Shown here: piece after piece, positions 1 through 7,925 of the stretch
Position numbering within the stretch: the stretch's first letter is position 1
Layout: the number at the start of each line of letters is the position of its first letter
Assembly (NCBI GenBank): GCA_964572225.1
Contig: CAZNFR010000024.1
Location: forward strand, 1-44,522
Length of the DNA: 44,522 nt
Reading direction: 5' to 3'
Source: CAZNFR01 sp964572225
Lineage (GTDB): Bacteria > Bacteroidota > Bacteroidia > Bacteroidales > GCA-2748055
The notes under the pieces: generated by a model
Database searches by the model: none
What the model was told of the DNA's origin: nothing
Seen by the model: only the letters and a program-made list of their open reading frames with translations
Program-made: the position numbers and the translations under genes

Positions 1-42
1 GCAAGTTATAACTTTTTACCTTTTTGGTTCTGGCTCTGCCAG

Positions 43-82
43 GTTAGGGGTTTAGGGGTTTAGGGGTTTAGGGGTTTAGGGG
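43..82. repeat. TTTAGGGG tandem repeat
   Basis: Four perfect TTTAGGGG units (51-82) preceded by a partial GTTAGGGG unit (43-50). The plus strand has five four-G runs separated by four bases, which fits a G-quadruplex-forming motif. It lies about 65 bases beyond the stop codon of the GH30 gene, whose transcript would carry the C-rich complement. It resembles a telomere repeat, but nothing else suggests a linear replicon end. Confidence 0.9.
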
Positions 83-120
83 TCTCGATCCGGATCTCCC
101 CAAATCCCTATATCTCCAGA

Positions 121-150
121 TCCCCATTCTTCCTATCCCCATTCTTCCTA
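121..150. repeat. 15-bp tandem duplication at the GH30 stop codon
   Basis: The 15-bp unit TCCCCATTCTTCCTA occurs twice head to tail (121-135 and 136-150). Read on the minus strand, the TAG stop of the GH30 gene (148-150) is the first triplet of one copy, and the next copy begins with a second TAG. The duplication therefore lies just after the coding region and adds only a second in-frame stop. Confidence 0.9.
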
Positions 151-1560
151 CATTCCCACCGTAACAAAGGATTTCGGCTGTAACTGCACCACCATATACT
201 TCCCGTCTACCTCGATCTGCACTGCTTTCATCTCGAAGGTCTCATTGATCAGCACTCCGCAGAGCTCACCCCTGGGATTCTTAAAAAACAATGCCTGTTC
301 ATATCCCTCCGGAGTTTCCAGTTTCACCGCCCCGGGCTTCACCACATGGGTCAGGTGCTTGAAAAGGTAGTATTCCGGATTAAACTGATATTCACCCGAT
401 TCCCGGTTCACCGAGATCAGGCTGTTCTGTTTCCAGCCCCACTGACTCTTCCCGGTCTCATCCAGGATCATATTCCAGTAGAGGTAGGAGTTCACCCCGT
501 TCTCAAAATAATGCTTGATCAGGCTCCATGTATATTCGGCCGCCGCCCAGTCGTTCGATCCGTCCCCGCATTCCGACTCTGTCTGCATCAGATCCATCTC
601 CGGGTACTTCTCGTTCACGGCCGGGATGGCCTTTTTCCCGGCCCATTGAAAGCCTACCCCCGCAATGTAGGGAGAGGCCTTCTCATCCTGAAGTAGGGTG
701 TCCACCTTCTCTATCCAGGGCCGCTCGTAGGTCCCGTACCATATCTCCGCATCCAGTCCGGCTTCTTCAAACTGCGGACCCAGGTATTCGCCAATAAAGG
801 TGGCCTGATCCTCGGCGGTCCATACGCAGGAGGGGAAATTCTGACAGGAATTGGGTTCGTTCTGCACATGCACTGCATACAGGTTCACCCCTTCCGCCCG
901 GTAAGCCTCCACAAATTTCCGGAAATAAAGTGCATAGGCTGAAAGGTATTCCGGTTCCATAATAAATTGCGTCCTACCCTCCTGCCCTGCTCCCGCTTCC
1001 GGCAAATCATTCACCACGTCGGGTCGGCAGGCATAGTGATTGTTGGTCTTCATCCATGCCGGCGGACACCAGGGGGAGCCCCATACCTGCAGATCCGGAT
1101 TGTATTCCATGGCTTCCCTGATATAGGCCACCAGGTTTTCCCGGTCGCGGTCGATCGTAAAATTCTCCATGGCAAAATCACCGGGGGTATCGTTCAATGA
1201 ATACCAGTCGCGTGCATAATCATTCGCCCCCATGGGAACACGACAGATCGTGAAGTTGAACCCTTCCTCCGTGAAAAACTCACGCAGGATCATCTGCCGG
1301 GTGGAATCGGGCAAAACATTCAAAGCATCCCATCCCAGCTCGTTAAAACAGGCTCCAAATCCGGTGACCGTCTGTTGTGTTTTTTCCAGGTCAACATTCA
1401 GGACGGGAATTCCCTCATGTTCAGAAGGCATCAGCGGAAGATCGGTTTCCTGCCACTGGCCGTGAAATGAAGTGATGATCATCCGGAACTGTTCCCCTTC
1501 TTTTTTACACGAAAAGAGTAAAAAAGATAACGCAAGAATGATAATGGAAATTACTCTCAT
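148..1560 (-). CDS. GH30 family beta-glycosidase lipoprotein
   Basis: Predicted retaining beta-glycosidase of glycoside hydrolase family 30, exported and lipid-anchored. From the ATG at 1560 (470 aa) the protein starts with a lipoprotein signal (MRVISIIILALSFLLFSC) with the lipobox Cys at 18. An upstream in-frame TTG at 1581 would add seven residues before the signal, so the ATG is preferred. Family landmarks are TGFGACFNE near the start of the barrel, the acid/base Glu in QNEP (about residue 235) and the nucleophile Glu in the QTESE segment (about 328); a beta-sandwich tail follows. Length is normal for GH30. It starts 13 bases after the GH94 stop, so the two are probably co-transcribed. Substrate (beta-1,6-glucan, glucosylceramide-like, xylan) cannot be settled by eye; pairing with a cytoplasmic disaccharide phosphorylase favours a beta-glucan. 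Confidence 0.88.
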   Translation of the reverse strand: MRVISIIILALSFLLFSCKKEGEQFRMIITSFHGQWQETDLPLMPSEHEGIPVLNVDLEKTQQTVTGFGACFNELGWDALNVLPDSTRQMILREFFTEEGFNFTICRVPMGANDYARDWYSLNDTPGDFAMENFTIDRDRENLVAYIREAMEYNPDLQVWGSPWCPPAWMKTNNHYACRPDVVNDLPEAGAGQEGRTQFIMEPEYLSAYALYFRKFVEAYRAEGVNLYAVHVQNEPNSCQNFPSCVWTAEDQATFIGEYLGPQFEEAGLDAEIWYGTYERPWIEKVDTLLQDEKASPYIAGVGFQWAGKKAIPAVNEKYPEMDLMQTESECGDGSNDWAAAEYTWSLIKHYFENGVNSYLYWNMILDETGKSQWGWKQNSLISVNRESGEYQFNPEYYLFKHLTHVVKPGAVKLETPEGYEQALFFKNPRGELCGVLINETFEMKAVQIEVDGKYMVVQLQPKSFVTVGM

Positions 1561-1573
1561 TTGATTATGGTTT

Positions 1574-4006
1574 TTACGCAAAATGTATAACTACTTCGAA
1601 TTTCTCATGATCCCCCAAAGGCAGAATATTGCCTTCCAGTTTTTCGCCGTTAACGGTAATATGACTTACAACAGGACGATCAGCCCCGGAGGTTTTAAAG
1701 AGGATGTGGTAGGTATTTCCCCTGAATATCCGGGTGATCCTGAAATCTTCCCATCCCGATGGCAACACAGGATGGATGCGGAGTCCGTCAAATTCCGGCT
1801 GGATCCCAAGTATATACCGGCTGATGGCATAATAATTCCAAGCAGCGGTCCCGGTAAGCCATGAGTTTTTAGCCTCCCCCGGCCTTACTGCATCTTTCCC
1901 CGCAATCATCTGTGAATATACATAAGGTTCGGTTTTGTGAAGATCACTGATCTCCTCCAGATAGGAAGGCGCTATTTTCTTATAATAGTCAAACGCCCGG
2001 TCGCCATTGCCAACCACGGTTTCCCCGATCATGATCCAGGGATTGTTATGACAGAAGATCCCGGCGTTTTCCTTATAACCCGGTGGATAAGTACTGATCT
2101 CTCCCATTTCAATATAATAGCGGGTGAATGCCGGATTATTCAAGACTATACCGTATTCGCAATCCAGATGCTTCTTCACCGAATCCAGGGCTTTCACGGC
2201 CCTGCCGTCTTCTTTCCCAATCCCGGCCATGGTGCAGATTCCCTGACTCTCAATAAAGATCTTTCCCTCTTCATTTTGAGCCGATCCGATGGGCTTTCCA
2301 AAATGATTGTACGCACGCACAAACCATTCCCCGTCCCATCCGTGAGCATCAATGGCCTCCATCATCTCCCGGATATGTCCGTCGGCCTTCACCGCCTCTT
2401 CCTCCTTCCCGGTTCTTCTGCAAAGTTCAGAAAACTCACGGCCGTAAAAGACAAAGAGTCCGGCAATAAACACCGACTCCGCCCGTCCGCCTTCTCTGTT
2501 TTCCGTAGTCTGAAAGGACTCATCCGGATTGCTGCTGAAGCAGTTCAGGTTAAGGCAGTCGTTCCAGTCGGCCCGGCCAATCAGCGGAAGCTTATGTTCA
2601 CCCCGGTTGTTCACCACATGGTAGAAGGACCGTTTCAGGTGTTCAAACAAAGGCTGGGCCAGACTCTCGTCGTTGTCGAACGGTACCTGCTCATCGAGAA
2701 TGGAAAAATCGCCGGTCTCCCGGATATAAGCAACGGTAGAGCCAATCAGCCACAAGGGATCGTCGTTGAAATTCCCGCCGATATCGTTATTACCTTTCTT
2801 GGTGAGGGGCTGGTACTGGTGGTAAGCCCCGCCATCGGGAAACTGGGTGGCTGCGATATCGAGGATCCGCTGCCGCGCTTTTTCGGGGATCTGATGAACA
2901 AAGCCCAGCAGGTCCTGATTCGAATCCCGGAATCCCATTCCCCGTCCTATCCCCGATTCAAAATAGGATGCGCTTCTCGACATCTGAAAGGTAATCATGC
3001 ACTGGTAGGGATTCCAGATATTCACCATGCGCTCCAGCTTTTTATCCTTATGCTCCAGCCGGTACACCGAAAGCAAGTCATCCCAGTGAGCCCTGAGCGC
3101 CGCCATGGCAGCCTCAACATCCGATGCACTGCTAAATTGCGCCATCATCTTTTTGGCCGGTTCTTTATTGATGATCCCCCTGGATTCCCATTTCTCCTCC
3201 TCCGGATTCTCAACATACCCCAGCATAAAAACCAGGTCGGTGCTCTCCCCGGCCTCCAGCTCAAAATTGAGGCAATGTGAGGCAATGGGATGCCATCCGT
3301 GAGCAATATGGTTGCCCAGGGAGCCGTTCAAAACACTCTCGGGGGAATCATAACCATTCCAGTTCCCGGTAAACTTATCCCTGTCCGTCTCAAAACTATC
3401 GATCTTCCGGTTCACCGAATAAAAGGCATAATGGTCCCTTCTTTCCCGGTATTCCGTTTTGTGGTAGATGGCGGATCCTTCCACCTCTACCTCTCCCGTA
3501 CTCAGGTTTCGCTGAAAATTGGTATTATCGTCCAGTGCATTCCACAGGCACCATTCCACCATAGAAAAAAGAGTGAAGGTTTTCTTTACCTTCGATTTAT
3601 TTTCCAGTTTCACATGCTGAACTTCCGCATTCACTCCCAGGGGCACAAAATACAATACGGAAGCTGCGAGTTCATTGTACTCTGCAGCAATGCGGGTATA
3701 GCTTAATCCGTGACGACACTCGTAAAAGTCCAGCTCCTTCTTCACCGGCTTCCAACCGGGCGACCAGACCTCTTCACCCTCCCGGATGTAAAAGTATTTG
3801 CCCCCGGTATCCAGAGGCACATTGTTATAACGGTACCGGGTGATTCTCCGGAGCCGTGCATCTTTATAAAAGCTGTATCCCCCGGCAGTATTGGAAATTA
3901 TGGAATGGAAATCATCATTTCCCAGGTAGTTGATCCAGGGATAGGGAGTACGGGGAGTCTGAATCACGTATTCCCCTGCCTGATCGTCGAAAAAGCCAAA
4001 TTTCAT
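1574..4006 (-). CDS. GH94 cellobiose phosphorylase-like enzyme
   Basis: Inverting phosphorylase of GH94, predicted to split cellobiose with phosphate into glucose 1-phosphate and glucose in the cytoplasm. There is no signal peptide. The 810-residue length and the N-terminal segment (WINYLGNDDFHSIISNTAGG, then YRYNN) are characteristic of cellobiose phosphorylases. Order: N-terminal beta-sandwich (to about 280), linker helices, then the (alpha/alpha)6 barrel. RADWND at 478-483 carries the general acid, and GMGFRDSNQD at about 356-365 belongs to the substrate site. It starts at an ATG and sits upstream of the GH30 gene in the same direction. Other disaccharide phosphorylases of the family are possible, but the overall sequence is closest to the cellobiose type. 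Confidence 0.9.
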   Translation of the reverse strand: MKFGFFDDQAGEYVIQTPRTPYPWINYLGNDDFHSIISNTAGGYSFYKDARLRRITRYRYNNVPLDTGGKYFYIREGEEVWSPGWKPVKKELDFYECRHGLSYTRIAAEYNELAASVLYFVPLGVNAEVQHVKLENKSKVKKTFTLFSMVEWCLWNALDDNTNFQRNLSTGEVEVEGSAIYHKTEYRERRDHYAFYSVNRKIDSFETDRDKFTGNWNGYDSPESVLNGSLGNHIAHGWHPIASHCLNFELEAGESTDLVFMLGYVENPEEEKWESRGIINKEPAKKMMAQFSSASDVEAAMAALRAHWDDLLSVYRLEHKDKKLERMVNIWNPYQCMITFQMSRSASYFESGIGRGMGFRDSNQDLLGFVHQIPEKARQRILDIAATQFPDGGAYHQYQPLTKKGNNDIGGNFNDDPLWLIGSTVAYIRETGDFSILDEQVPFDNDESLAQPLFEHLKRSFYHVVNNRGEHKLPLIGRADWNDCLNLNCFSSNPDESFQTTENREGGRAESVFIAGLFVFYGREFSELCRRTGKEEEAVKADGHIREMMEAIDAHGWDGEWFVRAYNHFGKPIGSAQNEEGKIFIESQGICTMAGIGKEDGRAVKALDSVKKHLDCEYGIVLNNPAFTRYYIEMGEISTYPPGYKENAGIFCHNNPWIMIGETVVGNGDRAFDYYKKIAPSYLEEISDLHKTEPYVYSQMIAGKDAVRPGEAKNSWLTGTAAWNYYAISRYILGIQPEFDGLRIHPVLPSGWEDFRITRIFRGNTYHILFKTSGADRPVVSHITVNGEKLEGNILPLGDHEKFEVVIHFA

Positions 4007-4110
4007 AATGTGGGTTTAAAAAGTTAGTAAATTTCAGAAGTTCATCCCTTGCAGGATTGTTGGTTGCCGGTTCCCATGCCTCCTTTTCGCATAAGAACCT
4101 GTCTGTCGAA

Positions 4111-5088
4111 TCAATAACGAATATCCTGTTTCACCATCTGCACAATGTTCTCCGTCACCTCCAGTCCGGCTCTGTTTCCCCGCGATTCCAGAAAGGACCT
4201 TCCCTCCTCCTTCCGAAAACGAAAGGTCACCGATGAATCCACGCTCTCCTTAATCACCCTGTTCATCTCCCCGCGCGCCGGGGCTTTCAATAACCCCGAT
4301 TTCTTCAGCTCCATATCGATTTCCAGCCGGTTGCCTTTCCTCTCCAGTGTGATATGCAATTGGTTTTCATCCTGATGAATCGCAATGATGTTCGAATTAT
4401 TGTAGGTAGCAAAACGGTGAAACTCCCCACCCGAATAAAGAAAGCAGATGTGCCCCATAAAAAAACTTCCCATCCATGGAATCTTCGCCACCGAAAGCAT
4501 GAGGGATGTCCGGGTATTCTCAAAATTATTGCACTGCAGCCACAGCCATTCGGCAGGAAAGGACGTCCCCCAATCCTTCTCCACATAACCACGTCCCCCG
4601 CCAAAATCAATATATTTCCCATCCAACTCCAGTCCGCCCTCAATGCCATGATCGACCGACAACACCCCATGCTTGCATTCCATCCTGGGTACAAAGGAAT
4701 ACCAGCCCATAATTCCCGGGTTGGTAACGGTTGAAGGGAAGGCAATTGTATCGGTGTACCGGAGTTCTCCGGTAATCCTGTGCCCTTCCTGGTCAATATC
4801 GATGAGGATTCGGTCCCGGTAAAATACGGAATTGCCCACCCGGCAGAGGTATTCATTTTTCGTATGACTGAAAGCCTCGAGCGGATAACGGAAATACCAG
4901 GTCTGGGTATTCACCCCGTCTATCACCTGGATAAAAGAATGGGGATCCGATTCGGTAAGGGATACGCCGGGGATGAAAGAAAGAACCTGACTTCCATCGG
5001 AGGACACATGCTTGTAATACCAGCCTTCAAAATAGTGCTTACCTTTTAAATTACCCTGAAAAATCCAGGGTCTGAAAAGTCTCAACAT
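4111..5088 (-). CDS. Tocopherol cyclase-like (lipocalin-fold) protein
   Basis: 325-residue protein without signal peptide or membrane segment, resembling the bacterial branch of the tocopherol cyclase-like family. Recognisable pieces are the N-terminal HYFEGWYYKH (about 18-27), a central GWYSFVPRMECKHGVLS block and YVEKDWGTSFPAEWLWLQCN. Plant members close the chromanol ring of vitamin E. Bacterial members, common in Bacteroidota and Firmicutes, have no established role, and nothing here points to tocopherol synthesis. It is divergent from the LacI gene with 105 bases between the two start codons, and 104 bases separate its stop from the GH94 start, so it may have its own promoter. The link to sugar metabolism is positional only. 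Confidence 0.75.
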   Translation of the reverse strand: MLRLFRPWIFQGNLKGKHYFEGWYYKHVSSDGSQVLSFIPGVSLTESDPHSFIQVIDGVNTQTWYFRYPLEAFSHTKNEYLCRVGNSVFYRDRILIDIDQEGHRITGELRYTDTIAFPSTVTNPGIMGWYSFVPRMECKHGVLSVDHGIEGGLELDGKYIDFGGGRGYVEKDWGTSFPAEWLWLQCNNFENTRTSLMLSVAKIPWMGSFFMGHICFLYSGGEFHRFATYNNSNIIAIHQDENQLHITLERKGNRLEIDMELKKSGLLKAPARGEMNRVIKESVDSSVTFRFRKEEGRSFLESRGNRAGLEVTENIVQMVKQDIRY

Positions 5089-5145
5089 CGCCTTCCATGA
5101 TTTTATTGAACCTGCTAAAGATACTAATGTTTTTTATACCCGGGT

Positions 5146-5177
5146 TTTGATTTGATAACCCAATTTTACTATATTTG
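5146..5177 (+). promoter_or_regulatory. Bacteroidota-type promoter of the lacI-kdu operon
   Basis: TTTG at 5146-5149, a 20-base spacer, and TATATTTG at 5170-5177, matching the TTTG / TAnnTTTG -33/-7 consensus known for this phylum. Transcription would start at about 5182-5185, giving a leader of only about ten bases before the ATG at 5194. Confidence 0.65.
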
Positions 5178-5178
5178 T

Positions 5179-5190
5179 GCAATCGATTGC
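5179..5190. promoter_or_regulatory. Palindromic LacI-family operator candidate
   Basis: GCAATCGATTGC is a perfect 12-bp palindrome with a central CG, the usual architecture of LacI-family operators. It starts one base after the -7 box and ends three bases before the lacI ATG, so a bound repressor would cover the predicted transcription start. This suggests that the regulator represses its own operon. Confidence 0.65.
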
Positions 5191-5193
5191 GCA

Positions 5194-6219
5194 ATGAGTA
5201 AGGAAAACATCACCATACATGAGATAGCGAAGATGCTGGAGATCTCGCCATCGACCGTTTCCCGGGCCCTGAACGACCACCCGCGGATCAGTCCGAAAAC
5301 CCGCAGTACGGTGAAGGAAATGGCACTTAAACAGGGATACCTGCCCAATACCCTTGCCCGCTCTCTTCGGAAAGGAAAAACCAAAACCGTGGGGATCGTG
5401 GTACCCAGGATCAACCGCTACTTCTTTTCGAATGTAATCAGCGGACTCCAGGAGGAATTGAATAAATCCGGATATAACGTCACCATTTGCCAGACCCTTG
5501 AGGAACATGAAAAGGAAATCGAGAGCATCCACACCCTTCTAAACCTGAGGGTCGACGCCATCTTTATCTCCCTGTCAACCGGCACCCGCGACACCTCTCA
5601 TCTTGAGGAGCTCAGGACCCGGGGCATCGAAATTTACATGTTCGACCGGACCGACCGCAACCTGAGTCAGGTAAACCAGGTGATCCTTAACGATTACAAG
5701 GGGGCATTCGATACCGTCAGTCATATGATCGACATGGGCTACCGTGAGATCTGGCATTTCGCCGGACCCGCACATCTGTCGGTTTACCGGGAAAGAAAAC
5801 AGGGATATCTCGATGCACTCGAAAAAAACAGAATTCCAAATCGGGATGAATGGATCATTCCCGACACCCTCACCCGTGAAAAGGGATTTAAGATCATGAG
5901 AAACCTACTCGACTCAGGTAAAAAACCCGATGGGATCTTTTCTGCGAGCGACTTTTCTGCCCTGGGAGCCCTGCTTGCCGCGAAGGATGCCGGCATCGAT
6001 ATCCCGGGTGAAATGGGGGTCGCCGGGTTTGCCAACGAACCCTTCACCGAGCTGATCAATCCCCCGCTTACCACTACCGATCAGGATCCCCACTCCATGA
6101 GCAGATTGCTCGCGGAAGTTTTCCTCAAACGCAGAAAAAAAGATCCCCCGGCTGTTTATAAGATAGAACCCCGGCTTATCATTCGCCAATCCACTTTGAA
6201 AAAATCAATAACACAATAA
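5194..6219 (+). CDS. LacI-family transcriptional regulator of uronate catabolism
   Basis: 341-residue DNA-binding regulator. The N-terminal helix-turn-helix (ITIHEIAKMLEISPSTVSRAL) and hinge (PNTLARSLRKGKT) are typical of LacI. The remaining 275 residues form the periplasmic-binding-protein-like effector domain, starting at VGIVVPRINRYFFSNVI. The ATG at 5194 is chosen because the helix-turn-helix then sits at the very N-terminus; an upstream TTG at 5152 would put the promoter and operator inside the gene. kduI begins 12 bases after its stop, and the following genes run in the same direction, so it probably controls them. The effector is inferred to be a uronate intermediate such as KDG or DKI. 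It has no sequence-level identity with a characterised regulator that I can name. Confidence 0.9.
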   Translation: MSKENITIHEIAKMLEISPSTVSRALNDHPRISPKTRSTVKEMALKQGYLPNTLARSLRKGKTKTVGIVVPRINRYFFSNVISGLQEELNKSGYNVTICQTLEEHEKEIESIHTLLNLRVDAIFISLSTGTRDTSHLEELRTRGIEIYMFDRTDRNLSQVNQVILNDYKGAFDTVSHMIDMGYREIWHFAGPAHLSVYRERKQGYLDALEKNRIPNRDEWIIPDTLTREKGFKIMRNLLDSGKKPDGIFSASDFSALGALLAAKDAGIDIPGEMGVAGFANEPFTELINPPLTTTDQDPHSMSRLLAEVFLKRRKKDPPAVYKIEPRLIIRQSTLKKSITQ

Positions 6220-6231
6220 AAAATCAACATT

Positions 6232-7074
6232 ATGGCAGTAAATTACGAATTACGATGGTCGAATAACCCGCAGGATGCGAAGTCCTACGACACCCAAAGA
6301 ATACGAAAAGAATACCTGGTAAGCGGAATCATGAAGGAAGATGAGATCAACCTTGTGTACTCCTTCAATGACCGTTTTATCGTGGGAGGAACCGTTCCCG
6401 TAAAATCAGCCGTCAAACTCGAAACCATTGATCCACTGAAATCCGAACATTTTCTTGAACGCAGGGAAATGGGAGTGATCAACGTAGGAGGAGCCGGCAC
6501 GGTAACGATCGACGCAAAAGACTACGAGCTTGAATACAAGGACGCCCTCTACATTGGCATGGGTTCCAGGGAGGTTCTTTTCAAATCCAAAGATCCTTCC
6601 AAACCTGCACATTTTTATCTGAACTCGGCCACTGCACACAAATCCTTCCCCTCCAAAAGGGTAACCCTGGCCGATGCCGAGTCGGTGGAACTGGGATCGT
6701 TGGAGAGTTCCAATGCGCGGAAGATCAACAAGCTGCTGGTTAACTCCGTGGTGGACACCTGTCAGCTCCAGATGGGCATGACCGAGCTGCAGACCGGCAG
6801 TGTCTGGAACACCATGCCGCCCCATGTTCATACCCGGAGAATGGAAGCCTACTTCTATTTTGAGGTACCGGAAGATCAGGCCATTTGCCATTTTATCGGT
6901 GAGCCCGACGAAACCCGGCACATCTGGCTGAAAAACGAGGAGGCGGTGGTCTCCCCTTCCTGGTCCATACACTCGGCTGCCGGTACCACCAATTACATCT
7001 TCATCTGGGGAATGGCCGGCGAGAACCTGGATTACGGGGATATGGACGGATTAAAGATCAAGGATCTGCGATAG
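6232..7074 (+). CDS. kduI: 5-dehydro-4-deoxy-D-glucuronate isomerase
   Basis: Cytoplasmic cupin isomerase (EC 5.3.1.17) converting 4-deoxy-L-threo-5-hexosulose uronate (DKI), formed from unsaturated uronates, into 3-deoxy-D-glycero-2,5-hexodiulosonate. The 280-residue length is that of the family. The zinc ligands are visible in PPHVHTRRMEAYF (His198, His200, Glu205) and SWSIHS (His247). It follows the LacI gene by 12 bases and precedes kduD, the enzyme of the next step, by 38 bases. The start ATG is unambiguous. Confidence 0.96.
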   Translation: MAVNYELRWSNNPQDAKSYDTQRIRKEYLVSGIMKEDEINLVYSFNDRFIVGGTVPVKSAVKLETIDPLKSEHFLERREMGVINVGGAGTVTIDAKDYELEYKDALYIGMGSREVLFKSKDPSKPAHFYLNSATAHKSFPSKRVTLADAESVELGSLESSNARKINKLLVNSVVDTCQLQMGMTELQTGSVWNTMPPHVHTRRMEAYFYFEVPEDQAICHFIGEPDETRHIWLKNEEAVVSPSWSIHSAAGTTNYIFIWGMAGENLDYGDMDGLKIKDLR

Positions 7075-7112
7075 GAAACCTCAACAAATAATAACCGATA
7101 AATACATACATA

Positions 7113-7904
7113 ATGTCAATACAACTATTCAATCTTGAAGGAAAAAGAGCCCTGGTCACCGGCGGCACTCACGGACTCGGAATGGCCATAGCCACCGGCA
7201 TAGGGCAGGCCGGTGCAAAGATCATCGTAAACGACATATTCCCCGATAAGCTGGAAACCGCCAAAAAGGAATATGCTGAAGCCGGACTGGATATCGCGAC
7301 TTACCAGTTCGATGTAACCAACGAGGAGGAGGTGCAGGAATACGTGGCCCGGATTGGGAAAGAAGTGGGACCCATCGACATCCTGGTAAACAATGCCGGC
7401 ATCATCAAGCGCATCCCCATCCTGGAGATGTCGGTCGAAGATTACAAGCAGGTGTTGGACATCGACCTGGCCGGACCTTTCATCATGGCCAAAACCATTG
7501 TGCCCGGAATGATAAAACGCGGTCATGGAAAGATCATCAACATGTGCTCCATGATGAGCGAGCTGGGAAGGAATACCGTATCGGCCTATGCATCGGCAAA
7601 AGGCGGACTCAAAATGCTGACGCGCAGCATGGCTACCGAATGGGCAAGGTTTAACATACAGGCGAATGGAATTGGTCCGGGTTATTTTGCCACGACACAA
7701 ACCGCGCCGATAAGGGTGGACGGCCATCCCTTCAACGATTTTATCATCAACCGCACCCCTGCAGGCCGCTGGGGCGACCCTTCAGACCTGGCAGGTGCAG
7801 CCATTTTCCTGGCATCCAAAGCATCCGATTTTGTGAATGGACACATCCTCTATGTCGACGGAGGCATTCTGGCCACCATCGGCAAACCGTCAAACGAAGA
7901 ATAA
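7113..7904 (+). CDS. kduD: 2-dehydro-3-deoxy-D-gluconate 5-dehydrogenase (SDR)
   Basis: Short-chain dehydrogenase of 263 residues that reduces 3-deoxy-D-glycero-2,5-hexodiulosonate to 2-keto-3-deoxygluconate (KDG) with NAD(P)H in the cytoplasm. The Rossmann nucleotide motif TGGTHGLG is at 16-23, NNAG at 93-96, and the catalytic Ser at about 146, Tyr159 and Lys163 lie in the YASAK segment. The specific call rests on overall similarity to KduD and the kduI neighbour; by motifs alone it could be a 3-oxoacyl reductase or gluconate 5-dehydrogenase. Confidence 0.93.
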   Translation: MSIQLFNLEGKRALVTGGTHGLGMAIATGIGQAGAKIIVNDIFPDKLETAKKEYAEAGLDIATYQFDVTNEEEVQEYVARIGKEVGPIDILVNNAGIIKRIPILEMSVEDYKQVLDIDLAGPFIMAKTIVPGMIKRGHGKIINMCSMMSELGRNTVSAYASAKGGLKMLTRSMATEWARFNIQANGIGPGYFATTQTAPIRVDGHPFNDFIINRTPAGRWGDPSDLAGAAIFLASKASDFVNGHILYVDGGILATIGKPSNEE

Positions 7905-7925
7905 AAAATTAAACCCATTGCTCAT

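Noticed and set aside
43..82. Telomere or CRISPR interpretation of the TTTAGGGG array
   Set aside because: Units are contiguous without spacers and there is no other sign of a chromosome end; the adjoining sequence is ordinary coding DNA.
1937..3280. 447-codon open frame on the plus strand inside the GH94 gene
   Set aside because: It is antisense to a complete, motif-bearing enzyme gene; its translation shows no domain and reflects the codon composition of the opposite strand.
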